A stretch of 64,000 nt of DNA from Deltaproteobacteria bacterium (GTDB taxonomy: Bacteria > Desulfobacterota > DSM-4660 > Desulfatiglandales > HGW-15): contig JAFGGA010000204.1 in NCBI GenBank assembly GCA_016930835.1, positions 20,801 to 84,800 on the forward strand, given 5' to 3'. Shown in pieces: positions 1 through 9,315 of the stretch. A program made the position numbers and the translations under genes. The notes under the pieces were generated by a model, which was not told where the DNA came from, did no database searches, and worked only from the letters and a program-made list of their open reading frames with translations. How positions within the stretch are numbered: position 1 is the stretch's first letter; each line of letters starts with the position of its first letter.

Positions 1-291
1 TCGTATATTTTATCGGAGAATGATGAATTTTCCATTACCCGCGTAGGACAGGATGTTTTGGACAACAAGATCGCACTGACCAAATATCAAGACGTCTCCG
101 TCTGCTTTTTTGATGAACTTGAACATCTCATTCTTAATCTGTTGTTAACAGGGAATCTCTCCCTAGAGTCGATAAAAGATTATGCCGCTGAAAAATTAGA
201 AGCCACTCGCGGACAGACTCTGTTTCATTTGGGTTGGTTGCTAAAACATGGGGCAATAAGAGTAAGCAAGGCGCATGGCGTAAAGATCTGA
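1..291 (+). CDS. C-terminal part of an unrecognised protein (5' end outside window)
   Basis: The reading frame is already open at base 1 and runs to a TGA at 289-291, so this is the last ~96 residues of a longer protein. A TTG at 58 could be mistaken for a start, but coding continues upstream of it. The visible part is helical (FFDELEHLILNLLL, then GQTLFHLGWLLKHGAIRVS), resembling a small winged-helix-like C-terminal domain. No catalytic motif is visible. It lies 13 bases before the toroid-methyltransferase gene on the same strand, so the two are probably co-transcribed. Function not assigned. Confidence 0.6.
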   Translation, partial: SYILSENDEFSITRVGQDVLDNKIALTKYQDVSVCFFDELEHLILNLLLTGNLSLESIKDYAAEKLEATRGQTLFHLGWLLKHGAIRVSKAHGVKI

Positions 292-304
292 GCGATAGAG
301 AATC

Positions 305-1819
305 ATGCTCGAAAAGGCCATTAAATGGATCAAGACATACACAATTTCTAATCAGGGTGTCGCTGTCACTTCAAAAAGGCAAATCAGCTACCCCGAGGTT
401 ACAGGATATCTCATCCCTGCCCTGCTTTCAGTGGGTGAGCACGACCTTGCCCGTCAATATGCCGAATGGTTGGTTTCGGCGCAGAAACAAGATGGTTCTT
501 TTTACGGAGCAGGAGATCATTGTGGGTATGCTTTTGACACCGGCCAAGTTATCAAAGGGTGGAATGCCATGCTGGATCGATTGCCTCGGTTGGAGATGCC
601 TTTACGTAAAGCATGCGATTGGATAATGGAAACAGCCGATGCCACAACCGGAAGACTTTTGGTCCCGCGAACCAATACATCCTGGAGCCTGGGCCGGCGT
701 GGTGAAGTTAGCGAAGGTATCCATCTCTATGTCTTACCGGCATTACGTGATACCGGGGAGATACTCAATGAACCCAAATACACGAGATTTGCGAATCGAT
801 CATTGGACTATTATCTCAACAATAGCCCTTTAGCGGATTTTTCACAATCAAACGCCATGACTCACTTTTTTGCCTATATCCAGGAAGCCCTGCTGGAACT
901 GGGTTGTGATGACAAGGCCCTTGAGGGCATGGTCTCCGTCTCGGAATACCAACAACCAACGGGCGCGATTCCGGCTTATTCGGATGTCCCCTGGGTATGC
1001 TCCACGGGGATGGCGCAATTGGCACTGGTATGGTATCGATTGGGAGATTCAGGCCGTGCGGATTCGGCACTATCTTTTCTTGAAAAGTTCCAGAACCCGA
1101 GCGGTGGATTCTTCGGTTCTTATGGTGTGCAGGCTGAATATTTTCCATCCGAAGAAATATCTTGGGCCCCTAAATTCATTATAGACGCAATCCAACAAAA
1201 AATTGCCAACCACTTTGATCAAACCGCGGATCACTATCGATCCGATATTGCTATATCAGATGGACGCGTCCAGGCGTTGTTAAGACATTTGGGAGATCTG
1301 ACCGATAAAAACCTCCTTGATGCGGGATGTGGTAAAGGCCGATATTCCATTTTTCTGAAACACTGCTTCCCCAATGCAAACATCACTGCTCTGGATATTT
1401 CTCTGGAGATGCTCAAGGACATTCCGAATGCGATTAAAACGGTTCATCATGGTCTTTTAAACATGCCATTTCCGGATCATTCTTTTGATTCGGTTATTTG
1501 TATTGAGGCCTTGGAACATGTAATACAGATTGAACAAGGCATTCAAGAGCTTACCCGTGTGCTCGCCCCGGGCGGGAAGCTCGTAATTATCGATAAAAAC
1601 CATGAAAAAAAAGGAAAACTGGGGGTTGAGCCTTGGGAAAAATGGTTTGAAAAAGATGCCCTGCTTCAGTTCATGAAAAATAACGGTCTGGATGCCCTGG
1701 CTGAATTCATCGGCTATGACCAAGTATTGCAGCCGGATGGGCTTTTCATCTGCTGGTGGGGAACAAAGGCGCAGGGCGCATCCACCTTCACACAAGGCTT
1801 CCGTGGACAGGGGGCATAA
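305..1819 (+). CDS. Alpha/alpha-toroid domain fused to a SAM-dependent methyltransferase
   Basis: A 504-residue fusion. Residues ~1-300 carry repeated helix pairs with QKQDGSF- and NPSGGFF-like motifs, as in squalene-cyclase/prenyltransferase-type toroids. Residues ~325-485 are a class I methyltransferase with the SAM loop LLDAGCGKGR (~338), a following acidic motif (ALDIS) and a Methyltransf_11-like ICIEALEHV segment. The toroid may bind a lipid-linked or glycan substrate for methylation (inference). The last ~17 residues (from about AQGAS) are encoded by a copy of the GCGCC-type intergenic repeat, so the native C-terminus was probably shorter. First complete gene of the glycan island. Confidence 0.8.
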   Translation: MLEKAIKWIKTYTISNQGVAVTSKRQISYPEVTGYLIPALLSVGEHDLARQYAEWLVSAQKQDGSFYGAGDHCGYAFDTGQVIKGWNAMLDRLPRLEMPLRKACDWIMETADATTGRLLVPRTNTSWSLGRRGEVSEGIHLYVLPALRDTGEILNEPKYTRFANRSLDYYLNNSPLADFSQSNAMTHFFAYIQEALLELGCDDKALEGMVSVSEYQQPTGAIPAYSDVPWVCSTGMAQLALVWYRLGDSGRADSALSFLEKFQNPSGGFFGSYGVQAEYFPSEEISWAPKFIIDAIQQKIANHFDQTADHYRSDIAISDGRVQALLRHLGDLTDKNLLDAGCGKGRYSIFLKHCFPNANITALDISLEMLKDIPNAIKTVHHGLLNMPFPDHSFDSVICIEALEHVIQIEQGIQELTRVLAPGGKLVIIDKNHEKKGKLGVEPWEKWFEKDALLQFMKNNGLDALAEFIGYDQVLQPDGLFICWWGTKAQGASTFTQGFRGQGA

Positions 1820-1875
1820 AGGGCTGGGTGTCAGAGGTCAGAGATCAGGAATCAGGAGTCAGAAGTCAGAATATG
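1764..1875. repeat. GCGCC repeat fragment followed by GTCAG-type tandem repeats
   Basis: 1764-1783 is an inverted copy of the GCGCC-rich intergenic repeat (AAAGGCGCAGGGCGCA), overlapping the end of the preceding gene. 1828-1875 is a run of degenerate GTCAGAGGTCAGAGATCAGG-like units (AGTCAG/ATCAGG). No promoter or terminator is recognised in 1820-1947. Confidence 0.6.
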
Positions 1876-1947
1876 GACTGTCTTGTTTAATCGTTAGGCG
1901 GCGGAGCCGCGTTATATAAAATGTCGCCCGCGGCATTGTATTCTATC

Positions 1948-4593
1948 ATGATTCATCCAAATACCCAGCAAACCCCATCCTTATCGGACCAGGTCCCTCT
2001 TGTCTCCATTGTCCTTCCGACATACAATCATCGGTCTTTTTTACCAAAAGCCATCCAAAGCATCTTTGCCCAGACATTTAAAAACTTTGAGCTGATCATC
2101 GTTAATGATGGGTCAACGGATGGAACATGTGAATATCTGTCCGGAATCAAGGACGATCGCATTAGAATCATTCACCAGGAAAATCAGCGTTTGCCCAACG
2201 CACTGAATAACGGCTTCAAAATAGCACGCGGGGAGCTGTTCACATGGATTTCATCAGATAATTATTATTCGCCCATCTTTTTAGACGCTCTTGTTTCCGC
2301 CTTAAATGCATATCCCATTGCGGGCTTTGCCTATTCCGCCTTTGCTTGGATTAACGCAAAAGATGAGATCACCCGCATTATCCGTAATCAAGACCTGACT
2401 TACCATGCCTTATTGGCATGGAATCCGGGAATCGCCTCCTTTATGTACAGACGCACATGTCATGAACAATCGGGTTATTATAATCCGGCTTTAGAGGGGG
2501 CGGAGGACTGGGATATGTGGCTTCGCATCACGGAAAAATTCCAGACCGTATACGTCCCTGAAATCTTATGCTATTACAGGCAGCATCTTCAAAGCATGTC
2601 CGGCTCCATAACACACCGGATTCAAACATCATCCCAAAAGGCATTCACCGAGGCCATCAAACGGAATCAATATCAATTCAATATGGATGCCCTTTATCCA
2701 TCTATCAGTCTTTGTACGGACCAAAACAAGGCGAGGTTTCATGCATGTCTGGATTTCGGGACCACTTTGTTGACCTCCCCGTTTGCGCCATTGGAATTGT
2801 CCTGTCGGTTCCTGGAAGAGGCCCTGTCCCACATTCCCAATTCCATCCTCGCAGCGACCAATCTGGCCGTGGCCTATGCACGAAATAGACAATGGGACAA
2901 AGCCATGGGATTGGTCACTCAACTCCGTGATGTAAACAATACGAAGGCGAAGATCATGTGCGATGAGATCCGAGAAGCATTCAACCGAAGGAATCCGGAA
3001 CCATTAAAAGAAACCCCGCTCTTTAGATTAGACAAAGAATATTCAGAACTTTTTACATTGGAAACCAAGAACATCTATTCTTTTACGGATGATATGCCCA
3101 ACGCTTCGGAACAATCATCATCCGATTCACATGATGGAATCTCTAAAGTGGATCCCCATGCGGTCATGAAGCCTTTTGATTTATTTGATGATAAGGTATC
3201 CGATGAGGAATCGAGGTCCACACCAGGGGAAATCGATAAGAAGATATTACAGAGCGAACAACTCTTTCATGAAGGACGGTATATTGAGGCCGAGGGTCTT
3301 TTACAAACCCTTCTTAAGGCCCACCCTTACCATCCGCAGGTCCTGAATACCCTTGCCTGCATCCTTTGGGAAACGGGCAGGAAACAAGAGGCCATTCAAT
3401 CATTTATTCAAGCCGTGGAGATCGCACCGGATGATCGTGATATCATCTGGAACGTCGGCCAAATTTTTTTTGAGATCGGTTCAGTGGAAGAGGCGGTTGA
3501 GATCTATAAACATTATCTTGAACAGTACCCTGAGGACCAAGAGATTGCGACGGTTGTTGAAGCTTCGAGGCATAGGGACTCAAGGCCGGGCATAAGATAT
3601 TCCGCCCCGTCTAAACCCCAGCCGCAAATATTTTATTTTTGTTATGACCATCAAAAGCCTTCAGGTGGGCAAAGACAGATGTATCGTCATGTGGATATCC
3701 TTAATCAACATGGATATCAAAGCTTTGCCCTTCACATGCAGTCCGATTATCGGTTAACCTGGTTTGATAACCAAACAGCGGTTATTTCCTTAGATAAATT
3801 CCAAAAGATATACCGGTCGGAACACGATATTATGGTCTTGCCGGAAGATCTCGGAGATAGGATCCTATCTTTTCCAGGCAAGAAGGTTATCTTCAATCAA
3901 GGCGTTTATTTGGGTTTTTATTCATTAGGCTTAAAAAAAGTTCGCGCCTATCCCTATTTGGACTCCGACATCAAAGCCGTTATAGTGGTCTCGGAACATA
4001 ACCGCGAATATCTGGAGTTTGCCTATCCAGGTGTCAAGATATACAGGACATTTAATGGCGTCGAAGATAAAAAATTCACCTATCAACCTGTGCAACAAAA
4101 AAAGAAGCAGATTGCTTGTCTGCCAGCGAAAAATCCTCTAGACCTGGCCCAGGTGTTTCATATCCTCTCATCTCGTTCCGTCCAGGGATTGAATCAAACA
4201 GGGGACTACCAATGGAGCTTTATCGAAAATCTATCTGAAACAGATGTGATTCGCACCTTACAAGATTCATTGATTTTTATCTTTCTCAGCACGGAGGAAG
4301 GATTTCCCTTAATGCCTTTGGAGGCCATGCTTTCCGGATGCCTGGTCGTAGGATACAAGGCTGGCCCCCTATTGGAATGTTTAAACAATGGAAATTCATT
4401 TCTTTGTCCGAAAGGCGATGCGTTGGCGGTTGCCAGAACCATTGAAGATATCACGACATCTCTTCAATCAAACGCCGCGGATCTTCAAACCGTGAGTCTT
4501 GCGGCATTGAATAAGGCCGGGGAATATTCTCCTAAAAGAGAAGAAGAGAGTATCATAACGGCTTGGGAAGGAATAGTTGGCGATATCTCATAG
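1948..4593 (+). CDS. Multidomain glycosyltransferase: GT2 - TPR - GT4
   Basis: About 881 residues from the ATG at 1948; an ATG at 1921 is in frame but its nine extra residues come from repeat-rich DNA. Residues ~17-260 form a GT-A family 2 domain (VSIVLPTYNH, VNDGSTDGT, acidic SSDN, GAEDWDMWLR). TPR helices occupy ~430-540 (HEGRYIEAEGLLQ, WETGRKQEAI). From ~560 there is a GT-B family 4-like domain (PSGGQRQMYRHVDIL, EEGFPLMPLEAMLSG). Two sugar-transfer activities plus a protein-interaction scaffold are therefore in one cytoplasmic polypeptide. The next gene follows after 11 bases. Sugar specificity cannot be read from sequence. Confidence 0.85.
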   Translation: MIHPNTQQTPSLSDQVPLVSIVLPTYNHRSFLPKAIQSIFAQTFKNFELIIVNDGSTDGTCEYLSGIKDDRIRIIHQENQRLPNALNNGFKIARGELFTWISSDNYYSPIFLDALVSALNAYPIAGFAYSAFAWINAKDEITRIIRNQDLTYHALLAWNPGIASFMYRRTCHEQSGYYNPALEGAEDWDMWLRITEKFQTVYVPEILCYYRQHLQSMSGSITHRIQTSSQKAFTEAIKRNQYQFNMDALYPSISLCTDQNKARFHACLDFGTTLLTSPFAPLELSCRFLEEALSHIPNSILAATNLAVAYARNRQWDKAMGLVTQLRDVNNTKAKIMCDEIREAFNRRNPEPLKETPLFRLDKEYSELFTLETKNIYSFTDDMPNASEQSSSDSHDGISKVDPHAVMKPFDLFDDKVSDEESRSTPGEIDKKILQSEQLFHEGRYIEAEGLLQTLLKAHPYHPQVLNTLACILWETGRKQEAIQSFIQAVEIAPDDRDIIWNVGQIFFEIGSVEEAVEIYKHYLEQYPEDQEIATVVEASRHRDSRPGIRYSAPSKPQPQIFYFCYDHQKPSGGQRQMYRHVDILNQHGYQSFALHMQSDYRLTWFDNQTAVISLDKFQKIYRSEHDIMVLPEDLGDRILSFPGKKVIFNQGVYLGFYSLGLKKVRAYPYLDSDIKAVIVVSEHNREYLEFAYPGVKIYRTFNGVEDKKFTYQPVQQKKKQIACLPAKNPLDLAQVFHILSSRSVQGLNQTGDYQWSFIENLSETDVIRTLQDSLIFIFLSTEEGFPLMPLEAMLSGCLVVGYKAGPLLECLNNGNSFLCPKGDALAVARTIEDITTSLQSNAADLQTVSLAALNKAGEYSPKREEESIITAWEGIVGDIS

Positions 4594-4604
4594 TCATCCT
4601 TAGT

Positions 4605-6146
4605 ATGTCTCATCCTTTTTTGATTGTTCAAGTAGAGCCTCCACAAGCCGGGAATCAAGGTGACTATTTCTACCGCACTTACGCCCCAGGTGTTTCCATG
4701 GCCAAGGAAGACGATGTCTGGGTTGTCACTTTGACGAATGTCCATCGCAGGAAACATATCATTATGGACATGGCCGACGTGCTCATTTTAAAGAACATCA
4801 GTGATCCGGATCTGCTTCCTCTGATGAAAAAGAGAAACTCCGAATCCAAGCCAACCGTATTCGAAATAGCCGATGACTTGAATGCCCTGCAACCATGGAA
4901 CCCTGTATACCCGTTTTTTAAAAATCCGGAAAACCTATCAACACTATATCACCTCGCCCGTCGATGTGATGCCTTACAGTTTACCGTGACCGAACTCCAG
5001 CGCCTTTATGGCCATCTGAATAATCGTCATATCGTATTCCCCAACCAGATTCTCCAACCACCTCCTGAGCGCCGTTTATCTCAAAAACGGAAAACCATTA
5101 TCGGTTGGGGGGGATCCCATGGGCATCTGGAAGACATGGCGGAGATCGCGCCCTACCTGATAGAGTGGATGGATCAACATCCGGAGGTTCATTTATGCCT
5201 TATGGGGTCGGATCCCATCTGGCGCCTCTTTGATGATATACCGCGGGCAAAAAAAACCCATATATTGCCTGGCTCACTGGATGATTACTATCGTTTTCTA
5301 TCCACAATTGATATTGGTGTCGGGCATCTAAAAAACACCGCCTTTAACCGGTCCAGGTCTGATGTAAAATTCTTGGAATATGCTGTTTCAGGAGTGGTAC
5401 CGGTTATGACTCATTTGGAATCTTATCTTTACAGCTTGGAGCATGGGCGAACAGGCTTTTTGTATCATACTATAGAAGAATGTCTTCAAATCCTGGATCA
5501 TTTGGTGGAAAATCCGACTTTAAGATATCAAGTCTCGCGATCAGCCCGTGAGTATGTACTCAAAGAAAGGCTCCAAGAGCAACATAACGAAAATAGAATC
5601 GATTTTTATGGCTCTTTGGTCCCCAAAAACGTCAAGCCGCGAGACAAATCACAATATATTACATCACTTTTTCATGAATGGTCGCTGCTTGAAGGGAGTG
5701 CCCAACAAGGTAGATATCTCAATCTGCGGCCATCTCATTTTGAAATGCTTCTCCATGATGGACTTGTGGCCATGCAAATGGATGGCGATCCTGAAAGGGC
5801 TGATGATTTGTTTCACCAGGCATCCATATTGGAGCCGGATAATCACCTTCCATATCTATATGGGGCAACGGTCTCTGCTGATCCTATTGATAATCTGAAA
5901 AAAGCCGTTGAACGGATGCCTCATTCCATAAAGGCCAGATTACTGCTCGGACAGGAGTACTTTCGAAAGGGCGATGTAAAGGCGGCGCTTGAAAGCTTTG
6001 ACTCAGCCGCCCGCATTTGCCCGGATTACGAAGTCCCATATCACAGAGTGGTATCCCTTCTCCAGACCATTGGAGAAAAGGAACAGGCCGAAATATTGAT
6101 GCAAAAGACCATGTCGTTAAATACATGTTATGGATGTCAATCATAG
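4605..6146 (+). CDS. GT-B glycosyltransferase with C-terminal TPRs
   Basis: A 513-residue protein starting MSHPFLIVQVEPPQ; an upstream in-frame TTG at 4563 overlaps the preceding gene and is unlikely. A GT4-like GT-B fold spans ~1-350, with a second Rossmann half opening at IIGWGGSHGHLED (~166) and the nucleotide-sugar region RSDVKFLEYAVSGVVPV. TPR motifs follow from ~380 (AMQMDGDPERADDLFHQA, YFRKGDVKAALESF). It is transcribed with its upstream neighbour. Likely a cytoplasmic transferase in the same glycan pathway; donor and acceptor unknown. Confidence 0.82.
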   Translation: MSHPFLIVQVEPPQAGNQGDYFYRTYAPGVSMAKEDDVWVVTLTNVHRRKHIIMDMADVLILKNISDPDLLPLMKKRNSESKPTVFEIADDLNALQPWNPVYPFFKNPENLSTLYHLARRCDALQFTVTELQRLYGHLNNRHIVFPNQILQPPPERRLSQKRKTIIGWGGSHGHLEDMAEIAPYLIEWMDQHPEVHLCLMGSDPIWRLFDDIPRAKKTHILPGSLDDYYRFLSTIDIGVGHLKNTAFNRSRSDVKFLEYAVSGVVPVMTHLESYLYSLEHGRTGFLYHTIEECLQILDHLVENPTLRYQVSRSAREYVLKERLQEQHNENRIDFYGSLVPKNVKPRDKSQYITSLFHEWSLLEGSAQQGRYLNLRPSHFEMLLHDGLVAMQMDGDPERADDLFHQASILEPDNHLPYLYGATVSADPIDNLKKAVERMPHSIKARLLLGQEYFRKGDVKAALESFDSAARICPDYEVPYHRVVSLLQTIGEKEQAEILMQKTMSLNTCYGCQS

Positions 6147-6354
6147 AGTGGCATTTTATAGGCCACCGTAAAAAACAATGGCTGTGACAGAATAAAGGCA
6201 TGAATAAAAATCACATTCCGATAGAATCAGATAAAATATCTGGCCCTGCGAATGACAATCTTCGTGGGATGTTCGTCTTTTCCCTGTGCGCCGCTTGCCC
6301 TGCCGTAGCCTTCAGGAGACGGCGGCTGCGTCATGCACCTAGTACCTAATCTAT
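6147..6354. repeat. Intergenic gap with degenerate repeat copies
   Basis: It contains a small palindrome-like block (GTGGCATTTTATAGGCCAC near 6150) and a GCGCC-type repeat copy at ~6278-6302 (CTGTGCGCCGCTTGCCCTGC) a few tens of bases before the next ATG. No recognisable promoter or small gene. Confidence 0.5.
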
Positions 6355-6975
6355 ATGAAGCTATCCCCGACACACATCCAACGGTTTGAAAATTTTTTAG
6401 ATCTCATCAAGACCCACACCTACCCTGAAGCGCTCACGGATCTTCATTCCAATTTGACTCAGAGGATGCTGGAGTACTTCCTTGCAAAATGCCCGCTGGA
6501 ATCAACCAGTAAGATCCTGGATGTAGGCTGTGGCCAAGGAGTCGCTCTTCAATGGTTTATGCGAAAGGGTTTTCACCCAATCGGCATAACCCTCAATCAG
6601 GAGGACATCGCTGCCTGTCGCAATAAGGGCTACGATGTGATCGAGATGGATCAGTCTTTTATGGATTTTGATGATAAGACGTTTGATCTTATTTGGTGTA
6701 GACATTGCATTGAACACAGCGTCTTTCCATATTTTACGCTCCATGAATTCAATCGTGTTCTAAGGCAAAGAGGATATCTGTATATTGAGGTGCCCGCACC
6801 TGATACCAGTTGTAAGCACCAGACAAACATGAACCACTACAGTGTGTTGGGGAAAAATATGTGGGCCTCGTTGATGATCAGGGCGGGTTTTACCGTGCTT
6901 GAGGACATAGATATATCCTTCAAGGTTCAAGCGGGGCCTGATGTATATTTTGCCTTTATTTTACAGAAAAAATAA
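6355..6975 (+). CDS. Class I SAM-dependent methyltransferase
   Basis: 206 residues, a typical size for a stand-alone Methyltransf_11/12 enzyme. SAM-binding motif I is ILDVGCGQG (~57-65), motif II is the GITLNQED segment, and the post-motif stretch FDLIWCRHCIEH follows. C-terminal strands (GYLYIEVPAP) complete the fold. No membrane segment. It sits between glycosyltransferases and the FkbM methyltransferase, so a sugar O- or N-methyl transfer is the probable role (inference). Confidence 0.85.
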   Translation: MKLSPTHIQRFENFLDLIKTHTYPEALTDLHSNLTQRMLEYFLAKCPLESTSKILDVGCGQGVALQWFMRKGFHPIGITLNQEDIAACRNKGYDVIEMDQSFMDFDDKTFDLIWCRHCIEHSVFPYFTLHEFNRVLRQRGYLYIEVPAPDTSCKHQTNMNHYSVLGKNMWASLMIRAGFTVLEDIDISFKVQAGPDVYFAFILQKK

Positions 6976-6985
6976 AAGGATCTCT

Positions 6986-7861
6986 ATGACTTCCATGACA
7001 ACACCCTTAAAAGCCGATTCGCATAAAGTCCTACCCATTACCCTCTCATTCAACGGCCGGGAAATTGAATTCACCCTGACTTTAGATACGTCTCTATTCG
7101 GTCAGAAAATCATGTGGGATTATCTCTCCCGGGGCCGGCTGAATGAGCCGGAAACATCCCAATTCGTCATACATGCACTAAAACCCGGAGACTGTTTTTT
7201 AGATATCGGTGCTCATATCGGCTATTTTTCCTTACTGGCCTCGGCATTGGTGGGTGATGATGGGAAGGTGATTTCCTTTGAGCCTGATGAAGCGAACTTC
7301 AACCATCTAAACCAAAACATTATGCTGAATTCCTTTCTCAACATCCATGCCAGAAACCAGGCTCTAGGAGCAACTATAGAAAAAAAGACCTTTTTCATCA
7401 ATTCAGATGCGGATGGGGGACACGCCTTATGGGATGTAGGCCTGCATCCCTTTAATAAAAAAAGCCGTGTCAACAGATTCACTCGAGATATACAAGTCCA
7501 AACCATCGATTCCATTATCGGCGATCATCAAATCGATAATCTTAAGCTAATCAAAATCGACACGGAAGGCGCCGAACAAAGCATCCTACAAGGAGGAGTA
7601 AAAACCATCCAAAAACATCAAGTCCCATATATTATCTGTGAAATAAACCGTTTCGGGCTGGGGCAAATGAACTCCAACGAATTTTCATTCAGATCGTTCG
7701 TGGAGGCAATGGGTTATCAACCCTATCTTCTGGCAGATGGGCGCAATGGACCCTTGATTATTCGTCTCAAGGATCATCAGACATTGGATACGCAAAATGT
7801 TTTCAACCTGCTCTTTGTTCGAAATGGCATCGCTCTACCGGAAGCATATATAAAGGAGTAA
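6986..7861 (+). CDS. FkbM-family methyltransferase
   Basis: 291 residues from the ATG at 6986, preceded by AAAAGGA six bases upstream; an in-frame ATG at 6941 would overlap the previous gene and lacks such a site. Hallmarks of the FkbM family: GDCFLDIGAHIGYFSLLAS (SAM loop), ISFEPDEANFNHL, and the C-terminal LIKIDTEGAEQSIL motif. FkbM enzymes O-methylate sugars or polyketides. Here a glycan methylation role is inferred from the surrounding glycosyltransferases. Confidence 0.88.
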   Translation: MTSMTTPLKADSHKVLPITLSFNGREIEFTLTLDTSLFGQKIMWDYLSRGRLNEPETSQFVIHALKPGDCFLDIGAHIGYFSLLASALVGDDGKVISFEPDEANFNHLNQNIMLNSFLNIHARNQALGATIEKKTFFINSDADGGHALWDVGLHPFNKKSRVNRFTRDIQVQTIDSIIGDHQIDNLKLIKIDTEGAEQSILQGGVKTIQKHQVPYIICEINRFGLGQMNSNEFSFRSFVEAMGYQPYLLADGRNGPLIIRLKDHQTLDTQNVFNLLFVRNGIALPEAYIKE

Positions 7862-7864
7862 GAA

Positions 7865-9139
7865 ATGACCATCTTTGAAATCAATAAAGAAATACAGCGT
7901 GGAGAGCAAATCCTCCAAAAAGGATATGTTCAAGAAGCACTCACCATATTTGATTCCATACTTGAAAAGGATCCTGGAAATAACCTGGCCTTGAATGATA
8001 AAGGCGTCGCCTTGAATCAGTTGGGCCGTTATGATCAGGCCATTGAAATCTTTCAAAAACTGTTGGCGAAAAAGGCGGCGAACCCGACTGTCGTATTTAA
8101 CCTGATCGCAAATTATATGAAGAGCGAACAATGGTGGGATGCGGGGAAAATATTCAAAGAATACGGACACGTTTTGGCACACGAGGATTTCGAGAATATC
8201 CAGCGGAGACTCCAGGCCGCCCAAGCAGGGCAAAAGGAACCTTATTCCCCTGCTTCGAATACATTTGATTATGCGTATATCCATGAAACGCTCATGCCGA
8301 TGGCCTCTAAGAGGCTGTTCTTTATTATGGGAGTTCCCAAATCAGGAACAACATGGGTTCAACACCTGTTAAACGGTCATCCGGAGATCAGTTGCTCAGG
8401 GGAGGGAGATTTTAATAGAATAATGAACGCCCTGAAGGATATGGCGAATAATTACAACAGGCATATCACGGGCATTAATAAAAACATTGGGATAGAAAAC
8501 TATTTGACATTTCAACAGAAGGATCTTCAATATCTATTTACAACAGCGATCTTTCTTTTATTCAGGCACTGGCCAACCAATGGGAATGATCGAATCATCG
8601 GCTCAAAGAATCCAATCATGATCAAATCCATTGAACCCTACCCGTCTCTCTTTCCACAATCAAAATACATCCATATCATACGTGATGGCCGGGACGTGGT
8701 CACATCAGCCTGGTTTAATAATTTAAGGGGGAACAAAGAGGACACCTTGTGCCGTTGGCCTGACTTCCATTGTTTTGTTGAATTCGGTATGCGGGAATGG
8801 GTCGCGGATATGACAAAGGCACGCTCATTTGGAAAGACCTATAATGAAAGATATCTCGAGGTTCGATATGAAGATCTTCACAACAATCCGAATCCGATCC
8901 TTGAAAAAATGCTTGAATTTCTGGGCGTTGATCCTTCGTTAGAAAGTTTGGGACAATGCATTCAAGCCGGATCGTTTAAATCTTTGTCTCATGGCCGTGA
9001 AAGGGGGCAGGAAGACCGGAACGCCTTCTTCCGCAAAGGGATTATCGGTGATTGGAAAAATCATTTTGCCCCTGAAGACGAGGATCTATTCATGGGATAC
9101 GCCGGAAAATTATTAGAGGAGCTGGGATATTCTTCGTAG
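7865..9139 (+). CDS. TPR - sulfotransferase fusion
   Basis: 424 residues with a good ribosome site (AAAGGAGTAAGAA before ATG). Residues ~1-115 are TPRs (GYVQEALTIFDSILEKDPGN, GRYDQAIEIFQKL). From ~145 there is a sulfotransferase domain with the 5'-phosphosulfate loop GVPKSGTTWVQHLLN and the 3'-phosphate motif IIRDGRDVVTSAW; RYEDL and a C-terminal FRKGIIGDWKNHF complete the family pattern. It should transfer sulfate from PAPS to a hydroxyl of a glycan or protein. Three bases after the FkbM gene, so one transcript. Confidence 0.88.
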   Translation: MTIFEINKEIQRGEQILQKGYVQEALTIFDSILEKDPGNNLALNDKGVALNQLGRYDQAIEIFQKLLAKKAANPTVVFNLIANYMKSEQWWDAGKIFKEYGHVLAHEDFENIQRRLQAAQAGQKEPYSPASNTFDYAYIHETLMPMASKRLFFIMGVPKSGTTWVQHLLNGHPEISCSGEGDFNRIMNALKDMANNYNRHITGINKNIGIENYLTFQQKDLQYLFTTAIFLLFRHWPTNGNDRIIGSKNPIMIKSIEPYPSLFPQSKYIHIIRDGRDVVTSAWFNNLRGNKEDTLCRWPDFHCFVEFGMREWVADMTKARSFGKTYNERYLEVRYEDLHNNPNPILEKMLEFLGVDPSLESLGQCIQAGSFKSLSHGRERGQEDRNAFFRKGIIGDWKNHFAPEDEDLFMGYAGKLLEELGYSS

Positions 9140-9224
9140 GGGCGACCATGTGTCTCCAGTTGTGTGGCTGACCGGCAGAGGATGCGCTTTGGCAAGACGG
9201 TCCGTTTAGCCTCATTCCGGTACG

Positions 9225-9310
9225 GTCGGGTATAAAACCCGACCGTACTGCGGAGGACAATGCGATCGAGATTCCTCTTTACCCTTTGCGCCCCGCGCCA
9301 TACGCCTTTT
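9225..9310. repeat. Palindrome plus GCGCC-type repeat before a GT4 gene
   Basis: 9227-9249 is a perfect hairpin (arms CGGTCGGGT and ACCCGACCG, loop ATAAA). 9281-9308 is the GCGCC repeat (ACCCTTTGCGCC, GCGCCATACGCC) ending a few bases before the ATG at 9316. A false N-terminal extension from TTG 9286 is repeat sequence. Confidence 0.65.
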
Positions 9311-9315
9311 GTATC

